This document shows, piece by piece, positions 6,378-13,499 of a stretch of 20,167 nt of DNA. A program made the translations under genes and the position numbers. The stretch covers positions 1 through 20,167 of the forward strand of contig SYGW01000144.1 of the NCBI GenBank assembly GCA_005800255.1, in the 5' to 3' direction. Every line of letters starts with the position of its first letter. Position 1 is the first letter of the stretch. The notes under the pieces are model-generated. The model saw only the letters and a list, made by a program, of their open reading frames with translations, searched no databases and was not told where the DNA came from. This stretch comes from Nitrospiraceae bacterium (GTDB lineage Bacteria; Nitrospirota; Nitrospiria; Nitrospirales; Nitrospiraceae).

Positions 6378-8240
6378 CTACCGCTCCCCCTTCACCACTG
6401 CCAGCACCCGCCTGCCATACCGTTCCGCCTTGATCTCGCCGATCCCCGGCACTTCCAGCAGGGCAGCGGGCGTCGCAGGCAGGTGGCTGGCAATGGCCCT
6501 CAAGATCTTGTCGTGAAAGATCACAAACGGCGCGACCTCCTCTTCCTCTGCCAGCTCCGTGCGAAGTTTTCTGAGCCGGTCAAACACCTGCTGGTCCACC
6601 GACAATGATGGAAGAGCCGCCGTGGTCACAGCTTTCTCGCGGGAGCGTTTCTTCACCGGAACCTCTCTCTGGCGCTCCTCCACCACATTCAGCGTGACGG
6701 CACCGGCCCCCTGCAAGACCTCCTGTCCTGTACTCGTCACATCGATCGTGGGATACTCAGCCCCCTCGACCTGGAGATAGCCTGACTCGATCAGCCCCTT
6801 CACCAGACTGATCACAGATGGTTTCGACAGCGCGCGACAGATTCCGTACGTAGGACAGCATTCCCCTCCAAAGGCCATGAGCGCTTTCGAGCGGCTACCC
6901 CGGAGCACCTCGACGATGCGGCTCACACCGAACCGCCCCCCACACCAGGACACGGTCGCCAAGACCGCCTTCGCAGAGGCCGCGTCATCGCAGGGAACCT
7001 CCCGCCTCACCTGTTGCCCCGGGGCCCCGCAGCAATCGCAGAGGCCGCAGGGGCCCAAGGCCTTCTCTATTTCGTCGCTGAAATAATCGAGAATCGCGAG
7101 CTGCCGACAGGTTGATATGGACACGTACCGCTGCATCTCTTGGAGTAAGGTTCTCATCCTCGCTGCCCGGTCTGCCCCTTCCGGATCCTTTGCCGCCAGT
7201 TGAATGAAATATTCCTGCGTGGTGAGATCCCGCTCATGGAACAACAAAACGCAGGAAGCTGCCTGTCCATCGCGGCCGGCCCGTCCGACCTCCTGATAAT
7301 AGGCCTCCAGACTTCCGGGGATATCAAAGTGGACGACCAGCCGGACATCCGACTTATCGATCCCCATGCCGAAGGCATTGGTTGCAGCCAAAATCCTCAC
7401 TGTCCCCCGGCGGAAGTCCTGATGCACGAGCTGCCGCTCCTCATCCGAAAGGCCTGCATGGTAGTAGCCGACCGATTGGTGCGACTGTCCCAGCCAATCT
7501 GCCACCTCTTCGGCCGCCCGCCGCGTGGCGCAATAGACCAGGATCGCGCCCTGTTCCCTCTTGCGAACTAGCCGCTCCAACGTCGCCAGTTTTTCCTGGC
7601 GGGACTGGCAGAGACGGACGGACAGGGCCAAGTTGGGACGGCGGAATCCCGTGACCAGCTTGAGCGGATCGCGGAGGGACAGGCGCTTGCAAAGATCGAT
7701 TTGTACGCGGGTGGTAGCCGTGGCAGTCAAGGCTAGACAGGGAGGATTGGTCAACTCCAGGCGGAGGCGGCCGATCTTGAGATAGTCAGGCCTGAAATCG
7801 TGCCCCCATTGGGAGATGCAGTGGGCTTCGTCGACCACCAGCAAGGAAACCCAGAGACTGCGCAAGAGCTGGAGGAACGCCTCATGCTGCATCCGTTCCG
7901 GCGCCAGATAGAGCAACTGAAGCCGTTTCTGATGGAGATCCTGAATCACCCGGTATTTCTCAGAACCTGTGAGGCCTGAATGAAAGGTCGCCGCTCTAAT
8001 CCCTCGCTGCTTGAGGCTGGCCACCTGATCTTGCATCAGGGCGATCAACGGAGAAATGACCAGAGTCAACCCTGGAAGAATGGTCGCAGGCAACTGATAA
8101 CACAGGGATTTACCCTGCCCGGTCGGCATAACTGTCATCGCGTCGCGCCCTGCCAGCACGGCTCGAATAACCTCTTCTTGACCCGGCCGAAAGGTTGTAA
8201 AGCCAAACCGTTCACTGAGTTGTGCCGTTAAATTATCCAC
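6378..8240 (-). CDS. recQ: ATP-dependent DNA helicase RecQ
   Basis: RecQ is a 3'-5' superfamily-2 helicase for recombination and replication-fork repair. The 620-residue length is standard. In order: motif 0 FGFTTFRPGQEEV at about 13-25; Walker A MPTGQGKS ending at Ser45 with Lys44; DEAH at 137-140 followed by the RecQ-specific aromatic loop CISQWGHDFRPDY; LTATAT at 171-176; motif V/VI ATNAFGMGIDK and QEVGRAGRDG at about 316-325 with the arginine finger. The zinc site is Cys378, Cys398, Cys401 and Cys404. A winged-helix RQC region spans about 415-515, and a C-terminal HRDC domain spans about 548-617 (PFVIFHDKIL, LLEVPGIG). The start is a GTG at 8240 with no visible Shine-Dalgarno, but it fits family length. 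The linker at 520-545 is basic and variable. The upstream region (8241-8338) is AT-rich. Confidence 0.96.
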   Translation of the reverse strand: MDNLTAQLSERFGFTTFRPGQEEVIRAVLAGRDAMTVMPTGQGKSLCYQLPATILPGLTLVISPLIALMQDQVASLKQRGIRAATFHSGLTGSEKYRVIQDLHQKRLQLLYLAPERMQHEAFLQLLRSLWVSLLVVDEAHCISQWGHDFRPDYLKIGRLRLELTNPPCLALTATATTRVQIDLCKRLSLRDPLKLVTGFRRPNLALSVRLCQSRQEKLATLERLVRKREQGAILVYCATRRAAEEVADWLGQSHQSVGYYHAGLSDEERQLVHQDFRRGTVRILAATNAFGMGIDKSDVRLVVHFDIPGSLEAYYQEVGRAGRDGQAASCVLLFHERDLTTQEYFIQLAAKDPEGADRAARMRTLLQEMQRYVSISTCRQLAILDYFSDEIEKALGPCGLCDCCGAPGQQVRREVPCDDAASAKAVLATVSWCGGRFGVSRIVEVLRGSRSKALMAFGGECCPTYGICRALSKPSVISLVKGLIESGYLQVEGAEYPTIDVTSTGQEVLQGAGAVTLNVVEERQREVPVKKRSREKAVTTAALPSLSVDQQVFDRLRKLRTELAEEEEVAPFVIFHDKILRAIASHLPATPAALLEVPGIGEIKAERYGRRVLAVVKGER

Positions 8241-8338
8241 GAAAAGCTAATCAAAAAAATAATAAAACAATGATGATGGATCATAGGAACGGATTAACTA
8301 TAGACGATGAAGGGAGCATCGGCAACTAACGACAAGGC

Positions 8339-8372
8339 AAAAAGAAACCCCGCTGGGGGTCTCCCAGCGGGG
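8339..8372 (-). terminator. Strong intrinsic terminator of the AlgE-like porin transcript
   Basis: CCCCGCTGGG (8348-8357) pairs perfectly with CCCAGCGGGG (8363-8372) around a 5-base loop. Read on the minus strand, the stem is followed by TTTCTTTTT (8347 to 8339), a classic intrinsic terminator. On the plus strand the stem is followed by CTTTCCTTT, so it may work in both directions, although no plus-strand gene ends nearby. It lies between the porin stop at 8435 and the recQ start at 8240 and would insulate recQ from the porin. Confidence 0.9.
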
Positions 8373-8385
8373 CTTTCCTTTGTTA

Positions 8386-8414
8386 GCAAGGCCTTGAGAT
8401 CATCTCAGCCTTGC
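8386..8414 (-). other. Second hairpin in the porin 3' untranslated region
   Basis: GCAAGGC (8386-8392) pairs with GCCTTGC (8408-8414), and the inner TGAGA (8395-8399) with TCTCA (8403-8407). One side has a two-base bulge. No T-run follows directly, so it is not itself a terminator. It sits 20 bases after the porin stop codon and ahead of the terminator hairpin. It may protect the porin mRNA from 3' exonucleases. Confidence 0.6.
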
Positions 8415-8434
8415 TTCTATATTTCGACTCCTAC

Positions 8435-10126
8435 TTAGAAATTCACCCAGAGCTGCGCATAGGCCCAACTCTGGTCCCTGCTCGTGCCCAGGTTCTCCTG
8501 GATATAACCACCCGCAAAGAGGTGGCCATAAGCCGCCTGGAAGGCCAGTTTGCCATCCATGAACATGTGGGTATAGGCCACGTCCAATTCGTCGCCGATG
8601 TGGGTCTTGGTGTTGCCGACCTTCGAATAGACATAGGCGCCCTGGCTGCCACGATACCAGTTATCTTCCTTATTAGCCAGGTTCAAACTGGTCGCCCAGA
8701 TTTCAATATGGTCATCCTTGGTTGGTCTTGCTTGGAAGTTCACTGAAGGGCTCATCATATTCTTCCAAGCTTGGACATCCATGTAACCCATGTGAATGTG
8801 GTTTGTCGGGAACAAGTTTTCAAACGTGTTCGCTGACTTACAATTTCCCACGGCCGCATTTCCTGCAGCGCTGGTATTACACTGTGCGCGACCATCGCCT
8901 GATGCATAGTCCAAGTTGAAAGCCAACCGTGGCTTCCAGGCTGATTGATAATGGGTATACCCGATCCAATTTCTGGTTGCCCAGGCATTAATGTGGAGGT
9001 GTCTCTGATCGCCAGAGACGGAGGTAAGGCCATTCTGATCATACGAATCGCCCATCTGCCCGAACTGATAGACAATTTCGTTCGTCGCATCGAAATTGCC
9101 CTTGCGCATTTCGATTCTGTTACCGACCGTATGACGAATCTGATTGGCGTGTTTTGCTGTTCCGATACCGCCGCCATTGTTAAGTGCCGAGTTCGTCCTA
9201 TTGCTATACATAATGTAATAGGGCTCGATCAGGAAGCCTGGCACGGATTTGATCTGGTTATAGAAAATGAACATATCGGAGTCATTATTGCCGTTACCAG
9301 TATTCGTGCCTAGCTGATTGGTTTGCACGCTGCCAGTTGCGGCACCCTGTGCCGTATCAGTCTCAGTGGTACGGAACCAACCGAGGTAGGTATCAAAGGC
9401 CTTAGTGCTATAATTCAGCATGATACCATCATGGGAGAATCCCGTATTAGCCCAATCGAAGTGACCGAACAGAGAGTGGTTCCCAAAGACGATATATTGA
9501 CGACCGGCCTTCACGCTCAGGCCCTGTACGCCACCGAAGTTCCGAATCAACATATAGGCGGCCCGCACACCCACGGTGCCGTGATTCAACGCAGGATCCT
9601 TTGCGCCACCAGCCGCTCCAGCTGCGGTGCCCTGGCCCAAATCACTATTGGTGCCCCAGCTGGACGAATTGATGAGCTCCATGTAGAAATTTACATCTGG
9701 CGTCACATCGTAACCGATGCCCAAGCGAGTCATCTGTTGCGTGTACATATCGTTTGCAGACCCTTTAGTTCCGTTACCTCCAGCGGTACTGCCGCCTTTG
9801 GCGTTACAAGACCCGGGCGTAGTACCACTCAGAGTACTGCCAAAGCAGGTGTTATTCCGCATTTCTGGACGGACGCGCAAATCGGCGCGGAGCCAGAAAT
9901 TCTTAAGATCGAAATTTTTCCCGATCTTGGGATCGTAGAGTTCGTAGGCTTCCTTCTGCGGGATTGCACGAGGAATGGCTGGAACGTTGGTAATCTTTTC
10001 ACCGTCCGGCAATTCAAACGCAGCTTGCGCTGGGACCGTCACCAGCGACATGCCCGTAGCCATGACGGCCGCACTAAAGAAGGTGGCCAAACTAGCCCAC
10101 CCAATCCGTCCTTGAATACTTCTCAT
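8435..10126 (-). CDS. Outer-membrane porin of the alginate-export (AlgE-like) family
   Basis: The 563-residue protein starts at ATG 10126 with AGGAGG six bases upstream. The frame continues upstream to 10225, but those residues precede the signal peptide and lack support. The signal peptide ends in VPAQA at about residue 35. A short periplasmic segment (FELPDGEKI, YDPKIGKNFDLKNFW) leads into a barrel. WLRADLRVRPEMR, GIGYDVTPDVNFYMELINSS, VKAGRQYIVFGNHSLFG and DTYLGWFRTTETD are patterns I associate with alginate-export-domain porins. Extracellular loops are Gly/Ser/Thr/Asn-rich, and paired cysteines in two loops may form disulfides. It ends in a C-terminal Phe (LWVNF). The substrate is unknown: such porins are common in Nitrospira-type bacteria and need not export alginate. 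It has a dedicated terminator and is probably monocistronic and well expressed. Confidence 0.82.
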   Translation of the reverse strand: MRSIQGRIGWASLATFFSAAVMATGMSLVTVPAQAAFELPDGEKITNVPAIPRAIPQKEAYELYDPKIGKNFDLKNFWLRADLRVRPEMRNNTCFGSTLSGTTPGSCNAKGGSTAGGNGTKGSANDMYTQQMTRLGIGYDVTPDVNFYMELINSSSWGTNSDLGQGTAAGAAGGAKDPALNHGTVGVRAAYMLIRNFGGVQGLSVKAGRQYIVFGNHSLFGHFDWANTGFSHDGIMLNYSTKAFDTYLGWFRTTETDTAQGAATGSVQTNQLGTNTGNGNNDSDMFIFYNQIKSVPGFLIEPYYIMYSNRTNSALNNGGGIGTAKHANQIRHTVGNRIEMRKGNFDATNEIVYQFGQMGDSYDQNGLTSVSGDQRHLHINAWATRNWIGYTHYQSAWKPRLAFNLDYASGDGRAQCNTSAAGNAAVGNCKSANTFENLFPTNHIHMGYMDVQAWKNMMSPSVNFQARPTKDDHIEIWATSLNLANKEDNWYRGSQGAYVYSKVGNTKTHIGDELDVAYTHMFMDGKLAFQAAYGHLFAGGYIQENLGTSRDQSWAYAQLWVNF

Positions 10127-10308
10127 AACGTTCCTCCTGTTGATGAAATAACAGCCGCCACCACCGGTGCACATTCCGGCGCTGCGCGATTGACTTAACG
10201 TCCAACTGCTCGTACGTTCACTCACTGCCCCTCTTGCTCCTCTGACCTGACAAACCGTTCTACCACGGCACCCAACCCTCCATCAACCTTTATCTAATCT
10301 GCCTTAAC

Positions 10309-10321
10309 TTGCTAATAGCAA
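10309..10321. promoter_or_regulatory. Palindrome upstream of the porin gene, possible operator
   Basis: TTGCTA-A-TAGCAA is a perfect 6+1+6 inverted repeat. It lies in the AT-richest part of the 266-base gap between the porin start and the TatA-type gene. It is about 185 bases upstream of the porin ATG, with GATTAGATAA, a weak -10-like tract, just downstream in the porin direction. No factor can be named. It may be a regulator site or the -35 region of a weak promoter. Confidence 0.3.
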
Positions 10322-10392
10322 ACAATTTTCTCGCTAGGCGCTGCCTTCACTCCTGAAAATCTTCCCCCATCCCCGATCACTTCTCAGATCTT

Positions 10393-10692
10393 CTAAGATT
10401 GGCCGGACTGATTCGTCAGCCCGGCCCCCTGCTCCACTTTCTGCCCCGCAGAGTTGATCTGCTCCTCCGCATCTTTGATCGAAGCTTGGAAATCCTGCTC
10501 GACCATCTTCACTTCCTGCTGGATCATGTTCAGTTCTGGCTCCACCGACTTCCGCAAGTCTTCCGCCGTTTCCTTAAAGCCCTTCACCGCTTTCCCGACC
10601 TGGCGGCCGACTTCAGGCAGCTGCTTGGGGCCGAACAGCAAGAACGCAATCACCAGAATAATGAGAATTTCGCCGGCGCCCAATCCGAACAT
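10393..10692 (-). CDS. TatA/TatB-type twin-arginine translocase subunit (second copy)
   Basis: The 99-residue protein has the TatA/B architecture. A short periplasmic N-terminus (MFGLGAGE) leads into one membrane helix at about 9-21, a hinge FGPKQLPEVGRQVG, an amphipathic helix KAVKGFKETAEDL, and an acidic, Gln-rich, probably coiled-coil tail with a disordered end. The Glu at position 8 and the FGPKQLP hinge are typical. The longer acidic tail (SVEPELNMIQQEV) leans towards TatB, while the hinge is TatA-like, so I leave the subunit open. It lies 94 bases downstream of another TatA-type gene on the same strand. Two Tat paralogues may divide TatA and TatB roles. No tatC is in the window. The upstream ribosome binding site is weak. 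Confidence 0.85.
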   Translation of the reverse strand: MFGLGAGEILIILVIAFLLFGPKQLPEVGRQVGKAVKGFKETAEDLRKSVEPELNMIQQEVKMVEQDFQASIKDAEEQINSAGQKVEQGAGLTNQSGQS

Positions 10693-10702
10693 CGTGTAAG
10701 TC

Positions 10703-10730
10703 CGTGAAACGTGAAACGTCAGGCGTAAGG
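10703..10730. repeat. Heptameric tandem repeat, four units
   Basis: Between the two TatA-type genes are four consecutive seven-base units on the plus strand: CGTGAAA, CGTGAAA, CGTCAGG and CGTAAGG, followed by a decaying CG. The same unit type (CGTNARN) recurs at 12478-12505 and 17374-17408. The array ends 11 bases upstream of the second TatA-type ATG at 10692, so it lies in that gene's 5' leader. Confidence 0.75.
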
Positions 10731-10786
10731 CGAATAACTAATTCACCTAGCTCCCCACTCCTCACCCCTTTACGTCCTCCTCTTAT

Positions 10787-11050
10787 TTAGCCCTGCTTGA
10801 TTTGCTGCGCTGCTTCAACCGGGGCCGCAGTCGGCTGGGCCGCTTGTGTGATCTGAGTCGGCTGCGCGTCCGGCGCATCGGACGGAGGAGGCGTCACGTC
10901 GATGGCATCGACTTCGTTGACGCTCTTCTTAAATCCTTTGATCGCCTTCCCGAGCCCCTCGCCCAACTGCGGAATCTTGCCGGCGCCGAAAATGATCAAC
11001 ACAATGACCAGAATCAACACTAATTCCATCCATCCGAATGATCCAAACAT
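10787..11050 (-). CDS. tatA: TatA-type twin-arginine translocase subunit (first copy)
   Basis: The 87-residue protein has the canonical TatA order. A short N-terminus (MFGSFGWMEL) leads into a membrane helix of Leu/Ile/Val at about 9-21, a hinge FGAGKIPQLGEGLG, and an amphipathic helix KAIKGFKKSV at about 35-44. A Pro/Ala/Gln-rich disordered tail follows. TatA multimers form the membrane-perforating part of the translocon that exports folded proteins recognised by TatC. GAGG lies five bases before the ATG. A TATAAT on the minus strand at 11082-11077 could be a -10 box, but no good -35 is present at 17 bases. The FGAGKIP hinge and short tail make it a clearer TatA than the copy at 10393-10692. 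Confidence 0.9.
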   Translation of the reverse strand: MFGSFGWMELVLILVIVLIIFGAGKIPQLGEGLGKAIKGFKKSVNEVDAIDVTPPPSDAPDAQPTQITQAAQPTAAPVEAAQQIKQG

Positions 11051-11267
11051 CAGTGCCTCGTGATACTCGCTGCGTGATTATATGATGAACGGGGCCGAGG
11101 AGCGGCGCTTACTGCTCGCCCTTCCAAACCATCCCGTTCAATTGAGATGACATCCACTCGTTTTTTTCGTCCACAAGAAGAAATCATTCCTCAAGCAGGG
11201 AAAGGCTACAGAAGAACAACTAACTAGTCAAGCGGAAACTCGGAGCGCGGGAAACTCCCCAGAAAAA

Positions 11268-12710
11268 TCAGCGAGGTGGAACGAACGCGTGAAAGTAATC
11301 GACCGGACTCGGCGGCGCGGTGAGCGCAATCATGAACGACTGAGGATCGTAGCCAATATCCTCGAGATCCTTCGAGGCCAGCATTAACTCTTCTTCCGTG
11401 AGATAGGCGATGGTGTCGGGAATACCGGTCGGCTTCAATGCCGACACCAGCGCCTGCAACACGTCGCGCTCCTCCGGCGGCATCTCCAACGGAACCGGAA
11501 AGTCCAGACGACGCGCATAGGGACAGTTGTAGGTCTCATTCAACGCGCGAAGCGTCTTGAGCATCAGACGATCCTGCTCCCAAGGCGCCATTCTCGTGCC
11601 AGCGGAGGGATGAGTGGCCATCAGGTCCATGAGGGTTAAGACGTTCGTCCCCAAACTGCGCCCCACAAACTCCCGCTGGCTCTCGATGGTCATTGAGCCG
11701 ACCTCCAGCTGCTTGGCTACGGCTTCGGCCAAGGCGAAATTGACCATGAAACTCTGCTGGCCGCCGAATTGGCCATAGCAGGGCTTCTCCGGATCATTCA
11801 ACACCGCCAGATCCTCTGTGCCCGCATCGAAACTGCTGAAGCCGATCGCATCGCGCGCCAACAGACGCTTGGCTTCCTTGAGCGTGGCATAGGCCCCCAT
11901 ATTGACGGGTACGACCACCTGCTCATCGATCCGCTTCAGGAACTCCGTGATCGTCTTCCGGTAGGGCACCTCTTTCCATTCGACCGTCCGATATTCCCGC
12001 TCCCACACCAGATCGTCGAGAAAGGGCGGGAAACCTTTGAGCGTCTCCATATCCATGGCCTCGAAAGCCCGGACAAAGGTCGCCCAATCGGCAATGTTCG
12101 CGTGGAGGGCTTCGCTCAAATTCGGCCGCAGGAATTCTTCCTCCATCTCGTTCGCCTGGCGCGACATGAGCTTCGTCGGAAGATCGTTCCACAGTTCGTT
12201 GCACATAATGCGGTCCACGCTCCCATCCGCAATCCCTTCGAGCCGATCCACGGTCCCTCGATGGGTCGACACCTGACCCAGGTGGGGCGCGAGCAATGGA
12301 TGAGCCAAGGCTGCATCAAGCACCGACTGCTCCCAATCGACCAACAGATAGCGGACCCGGGGATAGATCGTGCCGTCTCTATCGAGAACTTTCAGATGGC
12401 TCAGAAAACAGGCGGCAAGGTTGCCGTTGCCAGGGCCCCACTCCATGACGGTCAGAGATGGAAGCGAACTCCCCTCGCCTGACGTTTGACGTTTGGCATT
12501 TGACGTTTTGTCGCGCTTCACGACTTTTTCGAAGTAATCTGCCGCGAGGGCATGGGCCAGCCGATAGTCGGCCGAGGCAAAGGTTTGATAGAAACTGCGG
12601 ATCTGATCGCCCCGAAAACGATAGAAAAGCGTATTGATATGGACTTGCCATTGATCGACCGGCTTATAATCGCCGATGAGCTGCGGTAAGGCGTCTGCGT
12701 CTTGCAACAT
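11268..12710 (-). CDS. SAM-dependent methyltransferase, MidA/NDUFAF7 (DUF185)-like
   Basis: The 480-residue cytosolic protein has a class-I methyltransferase core. Motif I is MEWGPGNGNLA at about 89-99, an acidic motif II follows in YLLVDWEQSV at 121-130, and CNELWNDLPTKLM at 170-182 resembles the NE(L/F)xDALP motif of MidA/NDUFAF7 proteins. Those enzymes methylate an arginine of a complex I subunit in eukaryotes. Bacterial roles are poorly known. The match is to motifs only and the C-terminal half is divergent, so the family call is moderate. I chose the start at 12710 because AGGA lies seven bases upstream; an upstream ATG at 12734 lacks a site. Residues 67-79 (DKTSNAKRQTSGE) are encoded by a heptameric DNA repeat just before motif I and look like a recent linker insertion. 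Stop-to-tatA distance is 217 bases. Confidence 0.6.
   Translation of the reverse strand: MLQDADALPQLIGDYKPVDQWQVHINTLFYRFRGDQIRSFYQTFASADYRLAHALAADYFEKVVKRDKTSNAKRQTSGEGSSLPSLTVMEWGPGNGNLAACFLSHLKVLDRDGTIYPRVRYLLVDWEQSVLDAALAHPLLAPHLGQVSTHRGTVDRLEGIADGSVDRIMCNELWNDLPTKLMSRQANEMEEEFLRPNLSEALHANIADWATFVRAFEAMDMETLKGFPPFLDDLVWEREYRTVEWKEVPYRKTITEFLKRIDEQVVVPVNMGAYATLKEAKRLLARDAIGFSSFDAGTEDLAVLNDPEKPCYGQFGGQQSFMVNFALAEAVAKQLEVGSMTIESQREFVGRSLGTNVLTLMDLMATHPSAGTRMAPWEQDRLMLKTLRALNETYNCPYARRLDFPVPLEMPPEERDVLQALVSALKPTGIPDTIAYLTEEELMLASKDLEDIGYDPQSFMIALTAPPSPVDYFHAFVPPR
12478..12505. repeat. Heptameric repeat inside the methyltransferase gene
   Basis: Read on the minus (coding) strand there are four seven-base units: CGTCAAA, TGCCAAA, CGTCAAA and CGTCAGG, followed by CGAGGGG. 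They match the unit type in the TatA gap and at the PAP2 gene start. They encode the polar linker TSNAKRQTSG. The frame stays open through the repeat. Confidence 0.75.
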
Positions 12711-12818
12711 AATACAATCCTGGTTGGAGCCCATGGACTAGCGCGAGCAGCGCGGATTCTAGCAGGTGCGGGCAACAGCCGCAACGGGCGCTCCCTGACA
12801 GCTGACGCACTCCTCGCC

Positions 12819-12847
12819 TTGACAGCTCCCATCCACCGGTGTACGAA
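12819..12847 (+). promoter_or_regulatory. Possible sigma70-type promoter for the secreted protein gene
   Basis: A perfect TTGACA (12819-12824) is followed after 17 bases by TACGAA (12842-12847), a weak -10. Transcription would begin at about the ATG at 12853, implying a leaderless mRNA. No Shine-Dalgarno is visible and an in-frame stop at 12820 rules out a longer protein. Confidence 0.4.
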
Positions 12848-12852
12848 AAGCC

Positions 12853-13407
12853 ATGCCTGTCTGCTTCATCGCGCGCTGCATAGTCTTCTGCTGCCTGGCG
12901 GGAACCGCCGCCCAGGCGGCGGAGCTGCCGATCACCAAGAACCCTCCCATTCCTGATTTTCAGAACCGCCCCCAAGACGCCATCCCCTACGACTTCGACG
13001 CCCCCCCGCGGGGCCTGTTCCTCTCCATTACAATGGCGGAAGGATTCGACGAGGAGCTCGGCTTCCAACGTACGCATGAAATCGCACCGATCAAACCGAC
13101 CGACCGGTTCCGCCCCGACACTCCGACCGTCTTCATCGTCTTCCATCTCCACCAGCATTATCAAGGGTTCCAGGTATTCGGGCGGCTCTTCCCGGAGGCA
13201 GTGGCAGGCCTCGACCCGGCCTTGATGATCGGACAAGATGCCATGCACATCGCGCTGGAAGACGAAAGCGGCTATCTCACCCTCTCCCCTCCGCAGAGCA
13301 GATGGAAGCCCGGCCGCTATCGGGTAGAAATTCACGTGGGAGAAGAGATCAACGAGATGAGCTTGATGGGCACGATGCGGTTTACGATTCTGGCGGAACA
13401 GTCGTAG
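12853..13407 (+). CDS. Secreted protein of unknown function
   Basis: I do not recognise this 184-residue protein. It has a clear signal peptide (about residues 1-22, ending GTAAQA) with an unusual number of cysteines (Cys4, 9, 13 and 14) inside it; the mature part has none. The mature chain begins with a Pro/Asn-rich segment (NPPIPDFQNRP), then beta-rich sequence: RGLFLSITMAEGFDEE, TVFIVFHLHQHYQGFQVFGRLFP, and a C-terminal WKPGRYRVEIHVGEEINEMS and GTMRFTIL. The last part resembles the closing strands of an immunoglobulin-like or C2-like sandwich, which is inference. It is divergent from the methyltransferase gene and 92 bases upstream of the glycosyltransferase operon, which has its own promoter. 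It probably acts in the periplasm or at the outer membrane. Confidence 0.75.
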   Translation: MPVCFIARCIVFCCLAGTAAQAAELPITKNPPIPDFQNRPQDAIPYDFDAPPRGLFLSITMAEGFDEELGFQRTHEIAPIKPTDRFRPDTPTVFIVFHLHQHYQGFQVFGRLFPEAVAGLDPALMIGQDAMHIALEDESGYLTLSPPQSRWKPGRYRVEIHVGEEINEMSLMGTMRFTILAEQS

Positions 13408-13420
13408 GGCGCCGCATCGT

Positions 13421-13449
13421 TTGACGCTCCCTCTCTCATTCTGTAGAAT
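13421..13449 (+). promoter_or_regulatory. Likely sigma70-type promoter of the GT2-LAB_N-ArnT operon
   Basis: TTGACG (13421-13426) and TAGAAT (13444-13449) each match the sigma70 consensus at five of six positions, with the ideal 17-base spacer. Transcription would start near 13456, about 44 bases ahead of the glycosyltransferase ATG at 13500. It lies between the stop of the secreted-protein gene (13407) and the operon. Confidence 0.6.
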
Positions 13450-13499
13450 GCCCGCGTGGTTCTGTGGTTCCCCTTCTGCGTCAGGAATATCGACCCTTC

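Noticed and set aside
9323..10198. Long open frame (291 codons) on the plus strand inside the porin gene
   Set aside because: It is antisense to a well-supported barrel gene, has no domain pattern, and long antisense frames are expected in GC-rich DNA.
10127..10225. N-terminal extension of the porin
   Set aside because: The start at 10126 has a perfect Shine-Dalgarno and a signal peptide. The extension would bury the signal peptide.
11769..12482. Open frame of 237 codons on the plus strand opposite the methyltransferase gene
   Set aside because: It has a His/Arg/Pro-rich composition typical of antisense readings. The opposite strand has a clear SAM-binding motif.
12664..13335. Minus-strand frame of 223 codons over the secreted-protein gene
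   Set aside because: It is antisense to a gene with a clear signal peptide, spans a divergent promoter region and has no domain features.
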